A DNA stretch of 64,000 bases from Mycolicibacterium helvum (GTDB lineage: Bacteria; Actinomycetota; Actinomycetes; Mycobacteriales; Mycobacteriaceae), in NCBI RefSeq assembly GCF_010731895.1, contig NZ_AP022596.1:6324001-6388000 (forward strand). The letters run 5' to 3'. The translations under genes and the position numbers were made by a program. Under the pieces are notes generated by a model. The model searched no databases. It was not told the DNA's origin and was given only the letters and a program-made list of their open reading frames with translations. Positions 53,413-62,965 of the stretch are shown here, piece by piece. Every line of letters begins with the position of its first letter. Positions within the stretch are counted from its first letter, which is position 1.

Positions 53413-55023
53413 ATGAGCGACGATGCCCGCACCCTGGTTCCCCCGATGGCCTGGAACGCCTGGGGCGATCCCGAAGCCGCCAAACCCCTCTCGGACGGCA
53501 TTCGGGGGCTGCTTGAGCAGGCGCTCGGGGTGACCGTCAGCGAGGTTCCCGCCCCGTCGATCGCCGAGGTACAGGTGCGGCCGTCTACATTGGCCGACGC
53601 GCACCGCGATGCGCTCGCGGAATTCGTGGGCGCCGACTACATCCGGACCGACGATCAGGGCCGGCTGTTGTACGCCGGCGGCAAGTCCACCCTGGATCTG
53701 TTGCGCCGGAAGCTTATCCACCAGGATGCGCCCGACGCGGTGTTGCTCCCCGGCAACGAGGACGAGATTGCGACCGTGCTGCGCTACTGCTCGCAGCACG
53801 GTATCGCTGTGGTGCCCTTCGGCGGCGGCACCAGCGTGGTCGGCGGGCTGGACCCGATCCGTGGTGATTTCGCCGCCGTCATCTCACTGGACCTGCGCCG
53901 GCTCGATGCGCTGCACTCGCTGGACGAGACGTCGATGCAGGCCGAACTGGGCGCGGGCGTCACCGGGCCGGACGCCGAGCGGCTACTGGGTGAGCACGGC
54001 TTCTCACTGGGGCACTTCCCGCAGAGCTTCCGGTTCGCCACCATCGGCGGGTACGCGGCCACCCGCTCCTCGGGGCAGGACTCCGCCGGGTATGGCCGCT
54101 TCAACGACATGATCCGCGGGCTGACCGTGGTCACCCCGGTCGGCGTCCTGGATCTCGGCCGGGCGCCGGAGACCGCCGCGGGGCCGGATCTGCGCGAACT
54201 GTTCTCCGGGTCCGAGGGTGTCTTCGGGGTCATCACCCGGGTTCGACTGCGGGTGCATCCGGTCCCGGAAACGACGCGCTACGAGGCCTGGTCGTTCCCC
54301 GACTTCGCCACCGGCGCGGCCGCCCTTCGCGCTGTCGTCCAGATTGGCACCGGGCCCACCGTGCTGAGGTTGTCCGACGAGGCAGAGACCGGCGTGAATC
54401 TCGCAACCACCGGCAACATCGGTGAGCAGAGCATCACCGGCGGCTGCCTGGGGCTGACGCTGTTCGAGGGAAGTGCGGCGCACACCGAAAGCCGGCATGT
54501 CGAGACCCGCGCGGTGGTCGAAGCCCACGGCGGCACGTCGCTGGGCGAGGCCCCGGCGCGGGCCTGGGAGCACGGCCGATTCGACGCACCGTATCTGCGC
54601 GACTCGCTGCTGGCGGCGGGCGCGTTGTGCGAGACGCTGGAGACCGCAACAACCTGGGCCAACCTCACCGCGCTGAAAACCGCGGTGACGGAGGCGCTGA
54701 CGAATTCCCTGTCCGAGAGCGGCACACCGGCGTTGGTGATGTGCCATATTTCGCATGTGTATCCCACCGGGGCATCGCTGTACTTCACCGTCGTGGCCGG
54801 GCAACGCGGCGACGTCGCCAAACAGTGGCTGGCCGCTAAAGTTGCTGCCTCCGATGCCATTTCACGCACCGGTGGCACCATCACCCACCACCACGCGGTC
54901 GGGGCCGATCATCGTCTGTGGATGGCCGCGGAGATCGGCGACCTCGGCGTGAAGGTATTGCGGGCCGTCAAAGATGCGGTCGACCCGGCCGGAATCCTGA
55001 ACCCCGGCAAGCTGATTCCATGA
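53413..55023 (+). CDS. FAD-binding oxidase, alkyl-DHAP-synthase-like (Rv2251)
   Basis: This 536-residue protein has the PCMH/vanillyl-alcohol-oxidase FAD domain (VVPFGGGTSVVGGLDPIRGD), the PQSFRFATIGGYAATRSSGQ second motif, and a C-terminal FAD-linked oxidase domain ending VDPAGILNPGKL. The closest characterised group is alkyldihydroxyacetonephosphate synthase. Its neighbours glpD and diacylglycerol kinase suggest a glycerolipid role. It overlaps the next gene by 4 bp. Confidence 0.9.
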   Translation: MSDDARTLVPPMAWNAWGDPEAAKPLSDGIRGLLEQALGVTVSEVPAPSIAEVQVRPSTLADAHRDALAEFVGADYIRTDDQGRLLYAGGKSTLDLLRRKLIHQDAPDAVLLPGNEDEIATVLRYCSQHGIAVVPFGGGTSVVGGLDPIRGDFAAVISLDLRRLDALHSLDETSMQAELGAGVTGPDAERLLGEHGFSLGHFPQSFRFATIGGYAATRSSGQDSAGYGRFNDMIRGLTVVTPVGVLDLGRAPETAAGPDLRELFSGSEGVFGVITRVRLRVHPVPETTRYEAWSFPDFATGAAALRAVVQIGTGPTVLRLSDEAETGVNLATTGNIGEQSITGGCLGLTLFEGSAAHTESRHVETRAVVEAHGGTSLGEAPARAWEHGRFDAPYLRDSLLAAGALCETLETATTWANLTALKTAVTEALTNSLSESGTPALVMCHISHVYPTGASLYFTVVAGQRGDVAKQWLAAKVAASDAISRTGGTITHHHAVGADHRLWMAAEIGDLGVKVLRAVKDAVDPAGILNPGKLIP

Positions 55024-55922
55024 TTTCCCACGTCACCGTCCTGACGAACCCCAAATCGGGTCACGGCAATGCACCGCATGCCGGCGAGAAAGCGGTGGCT
55101 CGCTTCCAGGAGCTCGGAATCAACGTGACCGGCATCGTCGGCCGCGACGCCGCCCATGCCCGCGAACTCCTCGACGAGGCACTGACCCGGGAGACCGACG
55201 CACTGGTCGTTGTCGGCGGCGACGGGGTGATCCGCCTGGCGCTACAGGCATTGGCGCGCAACGATATTCCGCTGGGCATAGTGCCGGCGGGCACCGGTAA
55301 CGACCATGCCCGCGAGTACCGGCTGCCGCAGGCCGATCCGGCGGCAGCCGTCGACGTGATTGCCGCCGGGTATACCGAGACCGTCGACCTCGGGCTCATC
55401 AAGGGCGCCGACGGGAGCAGCACCTGGTTCGGGACGGTGGCGGCGACGGGGTTCGACTCGCTGGTCAGTGATCGCGTCAACCGAATGAGCTGGCCGCACG
55501 GCCGGATGCGCTACAACGTCGCGCTGGTTGCCGAGATTTCGCAGTTGCGGCCGTTGCCCTTTCGCCTGGTGCTCGACGGCGAGCGTGAGATCGTCGCCGA
55601 TCTCACGTTGGCGGCGTTCGGCAACACCCGCAGCTACGGCGGCGGCATGTTGATCACGCCGGGGGCCGATCACAGCGACGGAATGCTGGACATCACGATG
55701 GTGCACTCGTCGTCACGCACGAAGCTGATCCGGTTGTTCCCAACGGTGTTCAAGGGCACCCATGTCAATCTCCCCCAGGTCACCACCGCCCGGGCCCGCA
55801 CCATCACCGTCGACTCCCCCGGTATCAACGCCTACGCCGACGGCGACTATGTGTGCCCACTTCCTGCCGAGATATCCGCGGTTCCAGGTGCGCTGAAAAT
55901 TATTGTCCCGGAATCGGTCTAG
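55020..55922 (+). CDS. Diacylglycerol kinase (Rv2252-like)
   Basis: The 300-residue product has the DAGK catalytic pattern: VVVGGDGVIRLALQAL (GGDG) near residue 66, GIVPAGTGNDHARE near 90, and a C-terminal lipid-kinase fold with AYADGDYV. It phosphorylates diacylglycerol to phosphatidic acid; the M. tuberculosis orthologue is linked to phosphatidylinositol mannoside synthesis. ATG 55020 overlaps the oxidase stop, and its own stop overlaps the convergent SRPBCC gene by 4 bp. Confidence 0.93.
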   Translation: MISHVTVLTNPKSGHGNAPHAGEKAVARFQELGINVTGIVGRDAAHARELLDEALTRETDALVVVGGDGVIRLALQALARNDIPLGIVPAGTGNDHAREYRLPQADPAAAVDVIAAGYTETVDLGLIKGADGSSTWFGTVAATGFDSLVSDRVNRMSWPHGRMRYNVALVAEISQLRPLPFRLVLDGEREIVADLTLAAFGNTRSYGGGMLITPGADHSDGMLDITMVHSSSRTKLIRLFPTVFKGTHVNLPQVTTARARTITVDSPGINAYADGDYVCPLPAEISAVPGALKIIVPESV

Positions 55923-56356
55923 CGTTCCAACCCCTTCGCGCAGCCATCCAGGACAGCCCTGAAGTTCCACGGCAGCAGCCGCGAGGTGAGCGCCTCCATC
56001 GCCTTGCCACCGCCTTTCGCCGGATGCGTGTAGCTGCTGACCCAGTCGACGTGGGTGCCATCGCCGTCTGGGGTGAATGTCAGTGTGCCGCCCTCGTGCT
56101 CGAAGGCCGGAACCGATTTGACGATCACATACGTGTAGCTGTGCGGCGGGTCGTAGGCGGTGATCTCCTCACGAAACCACAGGCCGATCGCGAACCCGGT
56201 CCGGATGGCGCCCAGCCCGCTGGGCGCGGGTGAGTCGTCCGCCCAGTGGGCCGTGACGATCAACGGAGCGGTCTTGAGATTCACGGGGTCGGCCAGCCAG
56301 GCGAAGACCTTCTCGGGCGGCGCATCGATCGTCTTCTCGACGTGGAGATTGACCAT
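55919..56356 (-). CDS. SRPBCC (START-like) family protein
   Basis: This 145-residue protein has the START/polyketide-cyclase layout: N-terminal VEKTIDAPPEKVFAWLADP, central YDPPHSYTYVIV, and a long C-terminal helix (NFRAVLDGCAKGL). Such proteins bind lipids or aromatic ligands. It is alone and convergent with the kinase gene. Confidence 0.88.
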   Translation of the reverse strand: MVNLHVEKTIDAPPEKVFAWLADPVNLKTAPLIVTAHWADDSPAPSGLGAIRTGFAIGLWFREEITAYDPPHSYTYVIVKSVPAFEHEGGTLTFTPDGDGTHVDWVSSYTHPAKGGGKAMEALTSRLLPWNFRAVLDGCAKGLER

Positions 56357-56624
56357 GGCTTCAGGCTAGGCGCTGGCCAAGCTCTGGAGCGCGAACGTCG
56401 CCGCGCGATGCCAACACGATGACGGCGACAACGCCCTGCAGCAGGCTGCACAGGGATGTTCATCCGCAGACCCGAAGGTATGTCGTGGCGGGATCCAAGC
56501 GAGTGTCGACGCTAGGCGGGCAGCGATTTCCGTCAGACCCCAGTGACATACTCGAACATGTGTTCGATGAACAGTGGACATCCGAGGCCCGTGCCCGGCT
56601 GCTAGCCGACATGAGAGGCGATCG

Positions 56625-58067
56625 GTGAACGACACGTCGGCGGCCGCGATGGTCGCGATCAAAGACGGTGCCCGGATGGCGGCCCAGGGAGACGGGCGTC
56701 GGCTGGCGGGGATCGCGGAGTTGGTTCGCCTGCGCTGCGCTGGTGAGGAGCACGCGTGGTGGGCTTGCGACGACTGGGACGCGGCCGCCGCCGAGATCTC
56801 GGCGATCTTGGGGGTGACGCACGGGCGGGCGTCGGCACAGATGCACCTGGCACTGTCGCTACGCGATCGGCTCCCGCGGGTTAATGCCATGTTGATGGCC
56901 GGGACATTGAGCTATCGGTTTTGTGAGGCCATTGTGAACCGCACCGATTTGATCGCAGACAAGGCGACGTTGGCGCTCGTTGATCGCGCGATCGCCGAGC
57001 ACGCGTTGTCGTGGGGGCCGATGTCGAACCTCAAGTTGCAGCGAGCCATCGACTTCTGGGTCGATCGCTACGACCCAGGGGCATTGCGCCAGAACCAGAC
57101 TCAGTCGCGCGACCGTGAAATCGGCATTGGCATCCGCGGCGCGCGGGGCGGAATCGCCGAGATCTGGGGACGACTCCACCTTTCCGATGCAGCGACGCTT
57201 GATCGGCAGCTCACCGCGATGGCGTTCGGGGTATGTGAAGACGACCCTCGCACGATCGGTCAACGCCGCGCCGACGCGATGGGTGCACTGGCCGCAGGAT
57301 CAGATCGGCTGGCCTGCGGCTGCGCCAACCCCGAATGCCCCGCCGCCGAACCCGACGGGCGCGCCGCCAATGTGGTGGTACACGTCGTGGCTGATGCCGA
57401 GGTGTTGGACAACGAGCCTGATCCGGCAATGCACGGGGAGAAGCCCGATGCCGAGTCGGCGTCAGGCAGCCCGCGGGTGGCGGGCGGGGTCCTGACCGGC
57501 AACAGAGGCATCATCCCCGCCCCACTGCTAGCCGAACTCATCAAGTCAGGCGCGAAAGTGCGGCCGCTCCGTCGGCCGAGCGACGAGCCCGAGCCGGGCT
57601 ATCGCCCCTCGACGGCGTTGGATGAGTTCGTTCGGATGCGCGATATGACGTGTCGGTTCCCCAACTGCGATATGCCGGCCGAGTTCTGCGATGTCGACCA
57701 CACCATCGCCTGGCCCTGGGGACCGACCCACGCTTCCAACCTGGCCTGCATCTGCCGAAAACACCACCTGCTCAAGACTTTTTGGGCCGGGTGGCGCGAT
57801 AAGCAACACCCTGACGGCTCAATCGTGTGGACCTCACCCACCGGACACACCTACCTCACTCAACCCGGCAGCCGATTGCTGATCCCCCAGTGGAACGTCA
57901 CCACCGCGACACTGCCCGCACCCGTGGGCCAACCGCCGCCCACCATCGGCATCATGATGCCCACCCGGCGACGCACCCGCGCGGCCCAATGGGCCTATCG
58001 CATCGCCGCCGAACGCAAACTCAACGATGCCCGCGTCACCGAACGGAACCGACCACCACCGTTTTGA
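56625..58067 (+). CDS. DUF222/HNH endonuclease-domain protein (13E12-type)
   Basis: From GTG 56625 the product has 480 residues: an N-terminal helical DUF222 region (GRRLAGIAELVRLRC, ILGVTHGRASAQMHLALSLR), a variable middle, and a C-terminal HNH nuclease with CRFPNCDMPAEFCDVDHTIA, WGPTHASNLACICRKHH. It belongs to the expanded mycobacterial 13E12 repeat family. A 4-bp GTGA overlap links it to the end of an open frame (56419-56628, ending RARLLADMRGDR) that resembles the first residues of some relatives, so an N-terminal frameshift is possible. Confidence 0.9.
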   Translation: MNDTSAAAMVAIKDGARMAAQGDGRRLAGIAELVRLRCAGEEHAWWACDDWDAAAAEISAILGVTHGRASAQMHLALSLRDRLPRVNAMLMAGTLSYRFCEAIVNRTDLIADKATLALVDRAIAEHALSWGPMSNLKLQRAIDFWVDRYDPGALRQNQTQSRDREIGIGIRGARGGIAEIWGRLHLSDAATLDRQLTAMAFGVCEDDPRTIGQRRADAMGALAAGSDRLACGCANPECPAAEPDGRAANVVVHVVADAEVLDNEPDPAMHGEKPDAESASGSPRVAGGVLTGNRGIIPAPLLAELIKSGAKVRPLRRPSDEPEPGYRPSTALDEFVRMRDMTCRFPNCDMPAEFCDVDHTIAWPWGPTHASNLACICRKHHLLKTFWAGWRDKQHPDGSIVWTSPTGHTYLTQPGSRLLIPQWNVTTATLPAPVGQPPPTIGIMMPTRRRTRAAQWAYRIAAERKLNDARVTERNRPPPF

Positions 58068-58128
58068 CGACGGTCAGGGACGGTGGCCGCACGGCCGGAT
58101 GAGGCACAACACCACGCTGGTCTGGCTG

Positions 58129-58217
58129 TGATCGTGAATGTTGGCGTCATCTGATCGTGAATTTCAGCGTCACCCCGGCTTGGTTGTTTTGCGATGTGAT
58201 CGCGAAATTCAGCGTCA
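58129..58217 (+). repeat. Three 21-bp direct repeats, possible relic of an IS end
   Basis: Three related units, each starting TGATCG and ending GCGTCA, lie at 58129-58149, 58152-58172 and 58197-58217. The second and third share TTCAGCGTCA. IS21-family ends carry just such multiple subterminal repeats, so this could be a solo end left after loss of the element. No transposase remains in 58068-58323. Confidence 0.6.
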
Positions 58218-58323
58218 GTTGCGACCCCCTCGTGCCGCTGGCGTGGTCGCCGTGGCTGAGGCCCAGGAGGTTTGGAGTCGTGCGGGTCCCGGACGGGACA
58301 GCCGGACAAGTCGACGACGCAGA

Positions 58324-59142
58324 TCATTGGGTGTCGGCCAACCGGAATAGGTTGAGCCGGTAGGTGCGTAGGTCTGGGATTATTCGGGCCAGTAGCGGTA
58401 TTCCGTGTCGGTAGTGCAAGGGCCACGTTTTGGCGGCTTCGGGCTGGGGGTTGGCCCACGTGTGGCTGTCGACCAGGTGAAGTCCCCAGTCCACCAGTCT
58501 GCAAGGGTCGTCACAGGCCCATTGCATTTGGGCTTTGACGGCCTTTAATGCGTTCCGTTGCACGTTGTTGATGATTTTGGCGCCGTAGGTGTCGAACGCG
58601 ATGAGCGAGCCGGGGAACCGCTCGGTGAGGTTAGTGACAATGTCGTGGACCTGTGTTTCGGTGAAGTAGGCGAACACGGCCTCGGCGACGAACAGATGCG
58701 GGCTCGGTCCAGCGTTGACGGTGTCAAACCAGTCGGTGTCGAGCGCCGATCCGGCGATCATGGTCTGCCGGTCGGTCTGGGTGAAGAATCCTTGCCGTAA
58801 CTCGATGGTGTCGGGCAAATCGAGGTCGAACCAGCGGACCTGGCCGTTGTCGGTTCGCTCGAAGCGAGTGTTGAGACCGGTGCCGATCTCGACCACGGTA
58901 CCGGCGGGGTGTCTACCGATGAACCCACGCACCCAGGCGTCAAACACCGAGGTACGCAGCACCGTTTGGAGCAACAACTCCCTGTCGAAGCGGGCGAAGT
59001 CGTAGTCGATGCCATCCACCAGTTCGCGGGCGCGCAGGTCGTTGAGAATTGACCGACGAGCTGTGGCATCACGGGCACGGCCGTAAAGCGGCACGAGCAG
59101 CGTTTCTTGCACCTCACCGAGGTCAGGTTTCGCTTTACCCAC
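58324..59142 (-). CDS. Class I SAM-dependent methyltransferase, LCM/TcmP-like
   Basis: The start GTG 59140-59142 is chosen for its GGAGG 10 bases upstream, giving 272 residues; an upstream ATG exists at 59175. The SAM site is TVVEIGTGLNTRFERTDNG near residue 80, followed by WFDLDLPDTIELR and AEAVFAYFTETQV, the pattern of leucine-carboxymethyltransferase/TcmP-type O-methyltransferases. The substrate is unknown. Confidence 0.88.
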   Translation of the reverse strand: MGKAKPDLGEVQETLLVPLYGRARDATARRSILNDLRARELVDGIDYDFARFDRELLLQTVLRTSVFDAWVRGFIGRHPAGTVVEIGTGLNTRFERTDNGQVRWFDLDLPDTIELRQGFFTQTDRQTMIAGSALDTDWFDTVNAGPSPHLFVAEAVFAYFTETQVHDIVTNLTERFPGSLIAFDTYGAKIINNVQRNALKAVKAQMQWACDDPCRLVDWGLHLVDSHTWANPQPEAAKTWPLHYRHGIPLLARIIPDLRTYRLNLFRLADTQ

Positions 59143-59234
59143 GGGTAAACCACCTCCATGCGTGCGTGCCCGCATCAAGCTACCGCCTCGCCCACACCAA
59201 GGCCAGAACCGCGGCCACTGACTAAATTGAGTCG

Positions 59235-59480
59235 ATGAAGCTGACTTTCTACGTCTTATCGTGGTCGCATCCGGGTATGGACGATGCTCTCGTCGCCTAT
59301 GAAGATGCCGTATTGGGGTTGGTCAAAGAACACGACGGGCAAGTCGTAACGCGGGCACGTAGCGACGGCGCCGACGGCAGACCGCTGGAGATCCAGTTGT
59401 TTGAATGGGTATCACAGACTGCGATGGACGGCTACATGAGCGATCCGCGTCGGAGCTGGCTGCTGGCACACCCAATCTGA
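59235..59480 (+). CDS. Small DUF1330-like protein
   Basis: The 81-residue product begins MKLTFYVLSWSHPGMDDALV and has the ferredoxin-like ABM-type layout with IQLFEWVSQTAMDGYMSD. DUF1330-like proteins are of unknown function and often dimeric. It lies alone between the methyltransferase and the SDR gene. Confidence 0.65.
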   Translation: MKLTFYVLSWSHPGMDDALVAYEDAVLGLVKEHDGQVVTRARSDGADGRPLEIQLFEWVSQTAMDGYMSDPRRSWLLAHPI

Positions 59481-59576
59481 GCCCGGCGAACAGTCGGGCG
59501 CGCGGTCATCCCTGCTCCCGCGGGATGCGAGCGCACTTCCAGTCGTGCCAGCCCGATTCGATTGAAGGTCTAGCGT

Positions 59577-60326
59577 TTGACTGTGAGCGAAAGCAGGCGC
59601 GTCGCGTTGGTAACCGGAGCGACGTCGGGGATAGGGCTGGCCATCGCACGCCGCCTCGCCGCACGCGGATATCGCGTGATCGTGCACTCCCGCTCGTCGA
59701 CCGAGGCTGGGATCGCGTTAGCTGCCGAACTCGGCGATGCTTCCTATGTTCAAGCGGACTTGGCAGACGATGCGGACAGGCAACGGCTCGTCGCTGATTC
59801 CATACGCATCGCTGGGAGTCTCGACGTCCTGGTCAACAACGCCGGCATGAGCGCGGTAATACCGCACTCTGATCTTCAGGCCGCTTCGACGACGGTGTGG
59901 CGGGAGTTGTACGAGATCAACACGATCGCCCCCTTTCGTCTGGTCGCCGAGGCCGAACCGTATTTGCGCACTTCCGCAAGCAAGGGAAGGCCATCGACGG
60001 TCGTCAACATCAGCTCGCATGCCGGTGTGCGCCCCAAAGGAGCCTCAATCCCGTATTCGGCGAGCAAGGCCGCTCTCATCCACACCACCAAGCTCCTGGC
60101 ACTCACGCTTGCCCCCGATATCCGGGTGAACGCGATCGCACCCGGCCTCGTGGATACCCCGATGACCACGGACTGGGCTGATGCGCAAGCACTGTGGCGC
60201 GAACGTGCCCCGATGCGGCGTCCGGCGACTCCGGACGATGTAGCCGATACCGCGCTTTCCCTCATCGAATCCAATTACATGACCGGCGAGATTTTGACCC
60301 TCGACGGCGGGCTCGGCCTCACCTGA
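59577..60326 (+). CDS. Short-chain dehydrogenase/reductase
   Basis: This 249-residue classical SDR has the cofactor motif TGATSGIGLAIARR near residue 15, NNAGMS near 88, catalytic Ser in VNISSHAG, and YSASK with Tyr and Lys. The PG motif (IAPGLVDTPM) is intact. TTG 59577 has GAAGG nine bases upstream; GTG 59583 is the alternative. The Arg before the second strand (HSRSSTEA) suggests NADPH. Substrate unknown. Confidence 0.93.
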   Translation: MTVSESRRVALVTGATSGIGLAIARRLAARGYRVIVHSRSSTEAGIALAAELGDASYVQADLADDADRQRLVADSIRIAGSLDVLVNNAGMSAVIPHSDLQAASTTVWRELYEINTIAPFRLVAEAEPYLRTSASKGRPSTVVNISSHAGVRPKGASIPYSASKAALIHTTKLLALTLAPDIRVNAIAPGLVDTPMTTDWADAQALWRERAPMRRPATPDDVADTALSLIESNYMTGEILTLDGGLGLT

Positions 60327-60492
60327 CCGATCCGAGCGGGCGGGTACTGGCGTCGGGGCCGCCTGGACGTGAACGACACGATGTCAGACGACAGCAGCCG
60401 CGCCGTCAGTGGGCGCGCAGCCACGGAGGCATTGCTCGACGCCGCAGGTATCTAACCCAGCGGGTCGCCCACGAACTCATCGGGCAGACGGT

Positions 60493-61005
60493 CTAGCCGA
60501 CTCCCCGGCTCAGCCAGCTGACCTCGCCGCCGTCGCCGCCATCGCGGTAGGGCTCCAACGCCTCATCCCAGGCTGTGCCCAGCACGGTGTCCAGTTCGGC
60601 CGCCAGCGCGTCGGCACCCGAGGCCATCATCGAGCGCAGCCGCATCTCGCCGACCATGATGTCGCCGTTGGCGCTCATCGCCCCAGCCCACAGACCCAGC
60701 TGCGGGGTATGGCAGAACCGCTCGCCGTCCACGCCGGCGCTGGGATCCTCGGTGACCTCGAATCGCAGGACCGACCACGAGCGCAGCGCATTGGCCAGCC
60801 GGGCGCCGGTGCCCACGGGACCAGTCCAATTGGTCACCGCACGCAGCTGGCCAGGCATGGCCGGCTGTGGCGTCCACTTCAAATTCGCCCTGGCATTCAG
60901 GGTCGACGAAAGTGCCCACTCGACATGTGGGCACACCGCTGCGGGAGAGGCGTGGATGTACACCACGCCAGTCGTCGCATCGGCGAACTGGTTCGACGCA
61001 CGCAT
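60493..61005 (-). CDS. DUF3145 family protein (Rv2256c-like)
   Basis: The 170-residue product (MRASNQFADATTGVVYIHAS) matches the actinobacterial DUF3145 family and occupies the Rv2256c position. AAGGAG lies upstream with better spacing for ATG 61005 than for GTG 61008. Function unknown; it is conserved next to the beta-lactamase-like gene. Confidence 0.9.
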   Translation of the reverse strand: MRASNQFADATTGVVYIHASPAAVCPHVEWALSSTLNARANLKWTPQPAMPGQLRAVTNWTGPVGTGARLANALRSWSVLRFEVTEDPSAGVDGERFCHTPQLGLWAGAMSANGDIMVGEMRLRSMMASGADALAAELDTVLGTAWDEALEPYRDGGDGGEVSWLSRGVG

Positions 61006-61115
61006 CACCTAACTCCTTCGGTTCCACGCAGGGACGTCTTCCCCAACGACCTGGTGTTTCGAAGGATGCAGTTGTTTCGTGCGTGTTTATTGTGCCTTGT
61101 GGGGCCCCTGTTGCG

Positions 61116-61939
61116 CTAGTGCGCTCCGTACACTCTCAGAACTTCATCAGAGACCGCGGGCCAGAGTGACTTGGCCCACTCGTCAAAATCCCGGTCCGTG
61201 AGCACTACCAGCGACAATGCCCGCTCCGGGTCCACCCAGAGGAACGTGCCGGTCTGACCGAAATGACCGAAGGTCCGCGGTGAGTTAGCAAAGCCTGTCC
61301 AGTGCGGCGACTTCCCGTCGCGGATCTCGAAGCCCAGCCCCCAGTCATTGGGGCGCTGAACCCCAAATCCCGGCAGCACCCCGCTCAGGCCCGGAAACTG
61401 CACGCTCGTCGCGCATTCATGCAGCTGCGCTGACACCGTCCGCGGCGTCAGCAGGTCCTGCGCGAACATCGCCAGGTCAGCCACGGTGGACACCGCTCCG
61501 TAGCCGGCCGCCGCCGCGCCACCGTCCAGCCGCGAAGCAGCCATGCCCAGCGGCTCGAAGACCGCCTCGGTCAGATACTGGCCGAACTCGATGCCCCGCC
61601 CGCCTCGATCGCCTCGGCCAGCACCTGGAATCCGTAGTTCGAGTAAACCCGCCGCTTGCCGGGTTCAGCCATCACCTCGGCGGAATGCATGGACAGCCCC
61701 GACGCGTGGGCCAGCAGATGCCGGACCGTACTGCCCGGCGGACCCGCGGGGGTGTCCAACTCCACCACACCCTCTTCGATGGCCACCTGGGCGGCGCGTG
61801 CTGCGAGGGGCTTGGTCACCGACGCCAGCCGGAACTGCGCAGCGGTGTCGCCGTACTCGGCAATCACTCCGGTGCTGCCCACCACCGCCGCGGCGGCCGG
61901 CACGGGCCAGTCGGCGATCAGGTCGAGTGGCGTGGACAT
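61116..61939 (-). pseudogene. Serine beta-lactamase-like gene with a frameshift (Rv2257c-like)
   Basis: The first part (61939 down to about 61595) carries the SxxK nucleophile motif in ASVTKPLAA and YSNYGFQV. The frame then stops at 61571. A second frame continues from GIEFGQYLTEAVF through MAASRLDGG to HFGQTGTF, the third motif, and ends at 61116. The shift lies in a C4 run at 61594-61597 (G4 in the coding strand), where one extra G would restore the reading. It is probably a decayed class C-like hydrolase, or a sequencing slip. Confidence 0.8.
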
Positions 61940-61949
61940 CCAGAGCAGG

Positions 61950-62930
61950 CTACCGGCCCGAACTCGCCGTCCCGAGACCGCGGCGCGCCTGTGCCATCCA
62001 CTCGTAGACCTCGGCCCCCTCGTACCCCGACCGCCGCAGCGCTGCCTGCAACACCGCTAGTGCCTCGCGGTAGTGACCTTGACCAAGCAGTACGGCCCCG
62101 CGCAGCAGGTCATCGACGGCCCCAACGGACTCGAGCTCCCCCAGGTACCTGTCCGCCTCATCGAGATCGCCTCCCGCCAAAGCGATCTGGACCGCGCCCC
62201 GCAGCAGCCGGGGCAGATCAGCCCGGTCGGCCGCCTCGATCGCCGCCCGCACCTCGGCGCGGGCGGTATCCACATCGCCCAGCGCGCAGCGCAATAACGC
62301 TTCGCCAGGCTGGGGCGCGACACCCAAGTCGTGGGCCCTGGCGTAGGCGGCGAACGCGCCGTCGACATCGCCGCGGCGGCGCCGCACCTCACCGAGTTGG
62401 TAGTACGCCTCACCGGCCACCGCAGTCGACTTACGCGCCAGCGACATCTGCTGCAATACCGCCGACCGTTCGGCCGCCAGGTCGACGTCCTCGCTGAGCA
62501 CCGCCACGACGGTTTCCAGGTAGGTCAGCCTCACCAGCGTCGGACTCTCGGGTGCACCGGCAAGCAAGCCGCGTGCCCGGCGGATCCAGCTCTGGCCGAT
62601 GGCCCACTCACCCCGCGACAACCACGCCGAGCCGAGTTCGACTGCCTTCCCCGCCGCCGCATTGGGGTCGGTGCGAGTCAGCCGGACATAGACGAGTTCA
62701 CCGACCCGCATGGCCTCCCGGGAGTGACCAAGCATCGCCGCGGCGAACGCCATCGCATCGAGATCATCGATCGCCAACGGGCCCACGGAACCGGCCCGGG
62801 AGAACGCCGCATAGCTGGTTTCGAAGTCGCCGCCGCGATAGGCGGCACGGGCCATGACCAGCAGGTCGGTCTGGGTTTCAACTCTCGCGGTAAGCAAGCC
62901 TTCACCGTATCGCCCGACCGACACCGGCAC
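61950..62930 (-). CDS. TPR-like helical repeat protein
   Basis: This protein of about 326 residues is built of helical pairs resembling tetratricopeptide repeats: [59 protein letters not shown] and [20 protein letters not shown]. No catalytic or DNA-binding domain is seen. The GTG at 62930 is used, but GTG 62924 is equally likely. It is divergent from mscR with 35 bp between. The role is probably protein-protein interaction. Confidence 0.8.
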   Translation of the reverse strand: MPVSVGRYGEGLLTARVETQTDLLVMARAAYRGGDFETSYAAFSRAGSVGPLAIDDLDAMAFAAAMLGHSREAMRVGELVYVRLTRTDPNAAAGKAVELGSAWLSRGEWAIGQSWIRRARGLLAGAPESPTLVRLTYLETVVAVLSEDVDLAAERSAVLQQMSLARKSTAVAGEAYYQLGEVRRRRGDVDGAFAAYARAHDLGVAPQPGEALLRCALGDVDTARAEVRAAIEAADRADLPRLLRGAVQIALAGGDLDEADRYLGELESVGAVDDLLRGAVLLGQGHYREALAVLQAALRRSGYEGAEVYEWMAQARRGLGTASSGR

Positions 62931-62965
62931 GACCCATTCCGCACCGTCACGCTAATGTTTGGCCC

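Noticed and set aside
58129..58217. CRISPR array
   Set aside because: The three 21-bp units are separated by 2 and 24 bp, not by regular spacers, and no cas gene is near.
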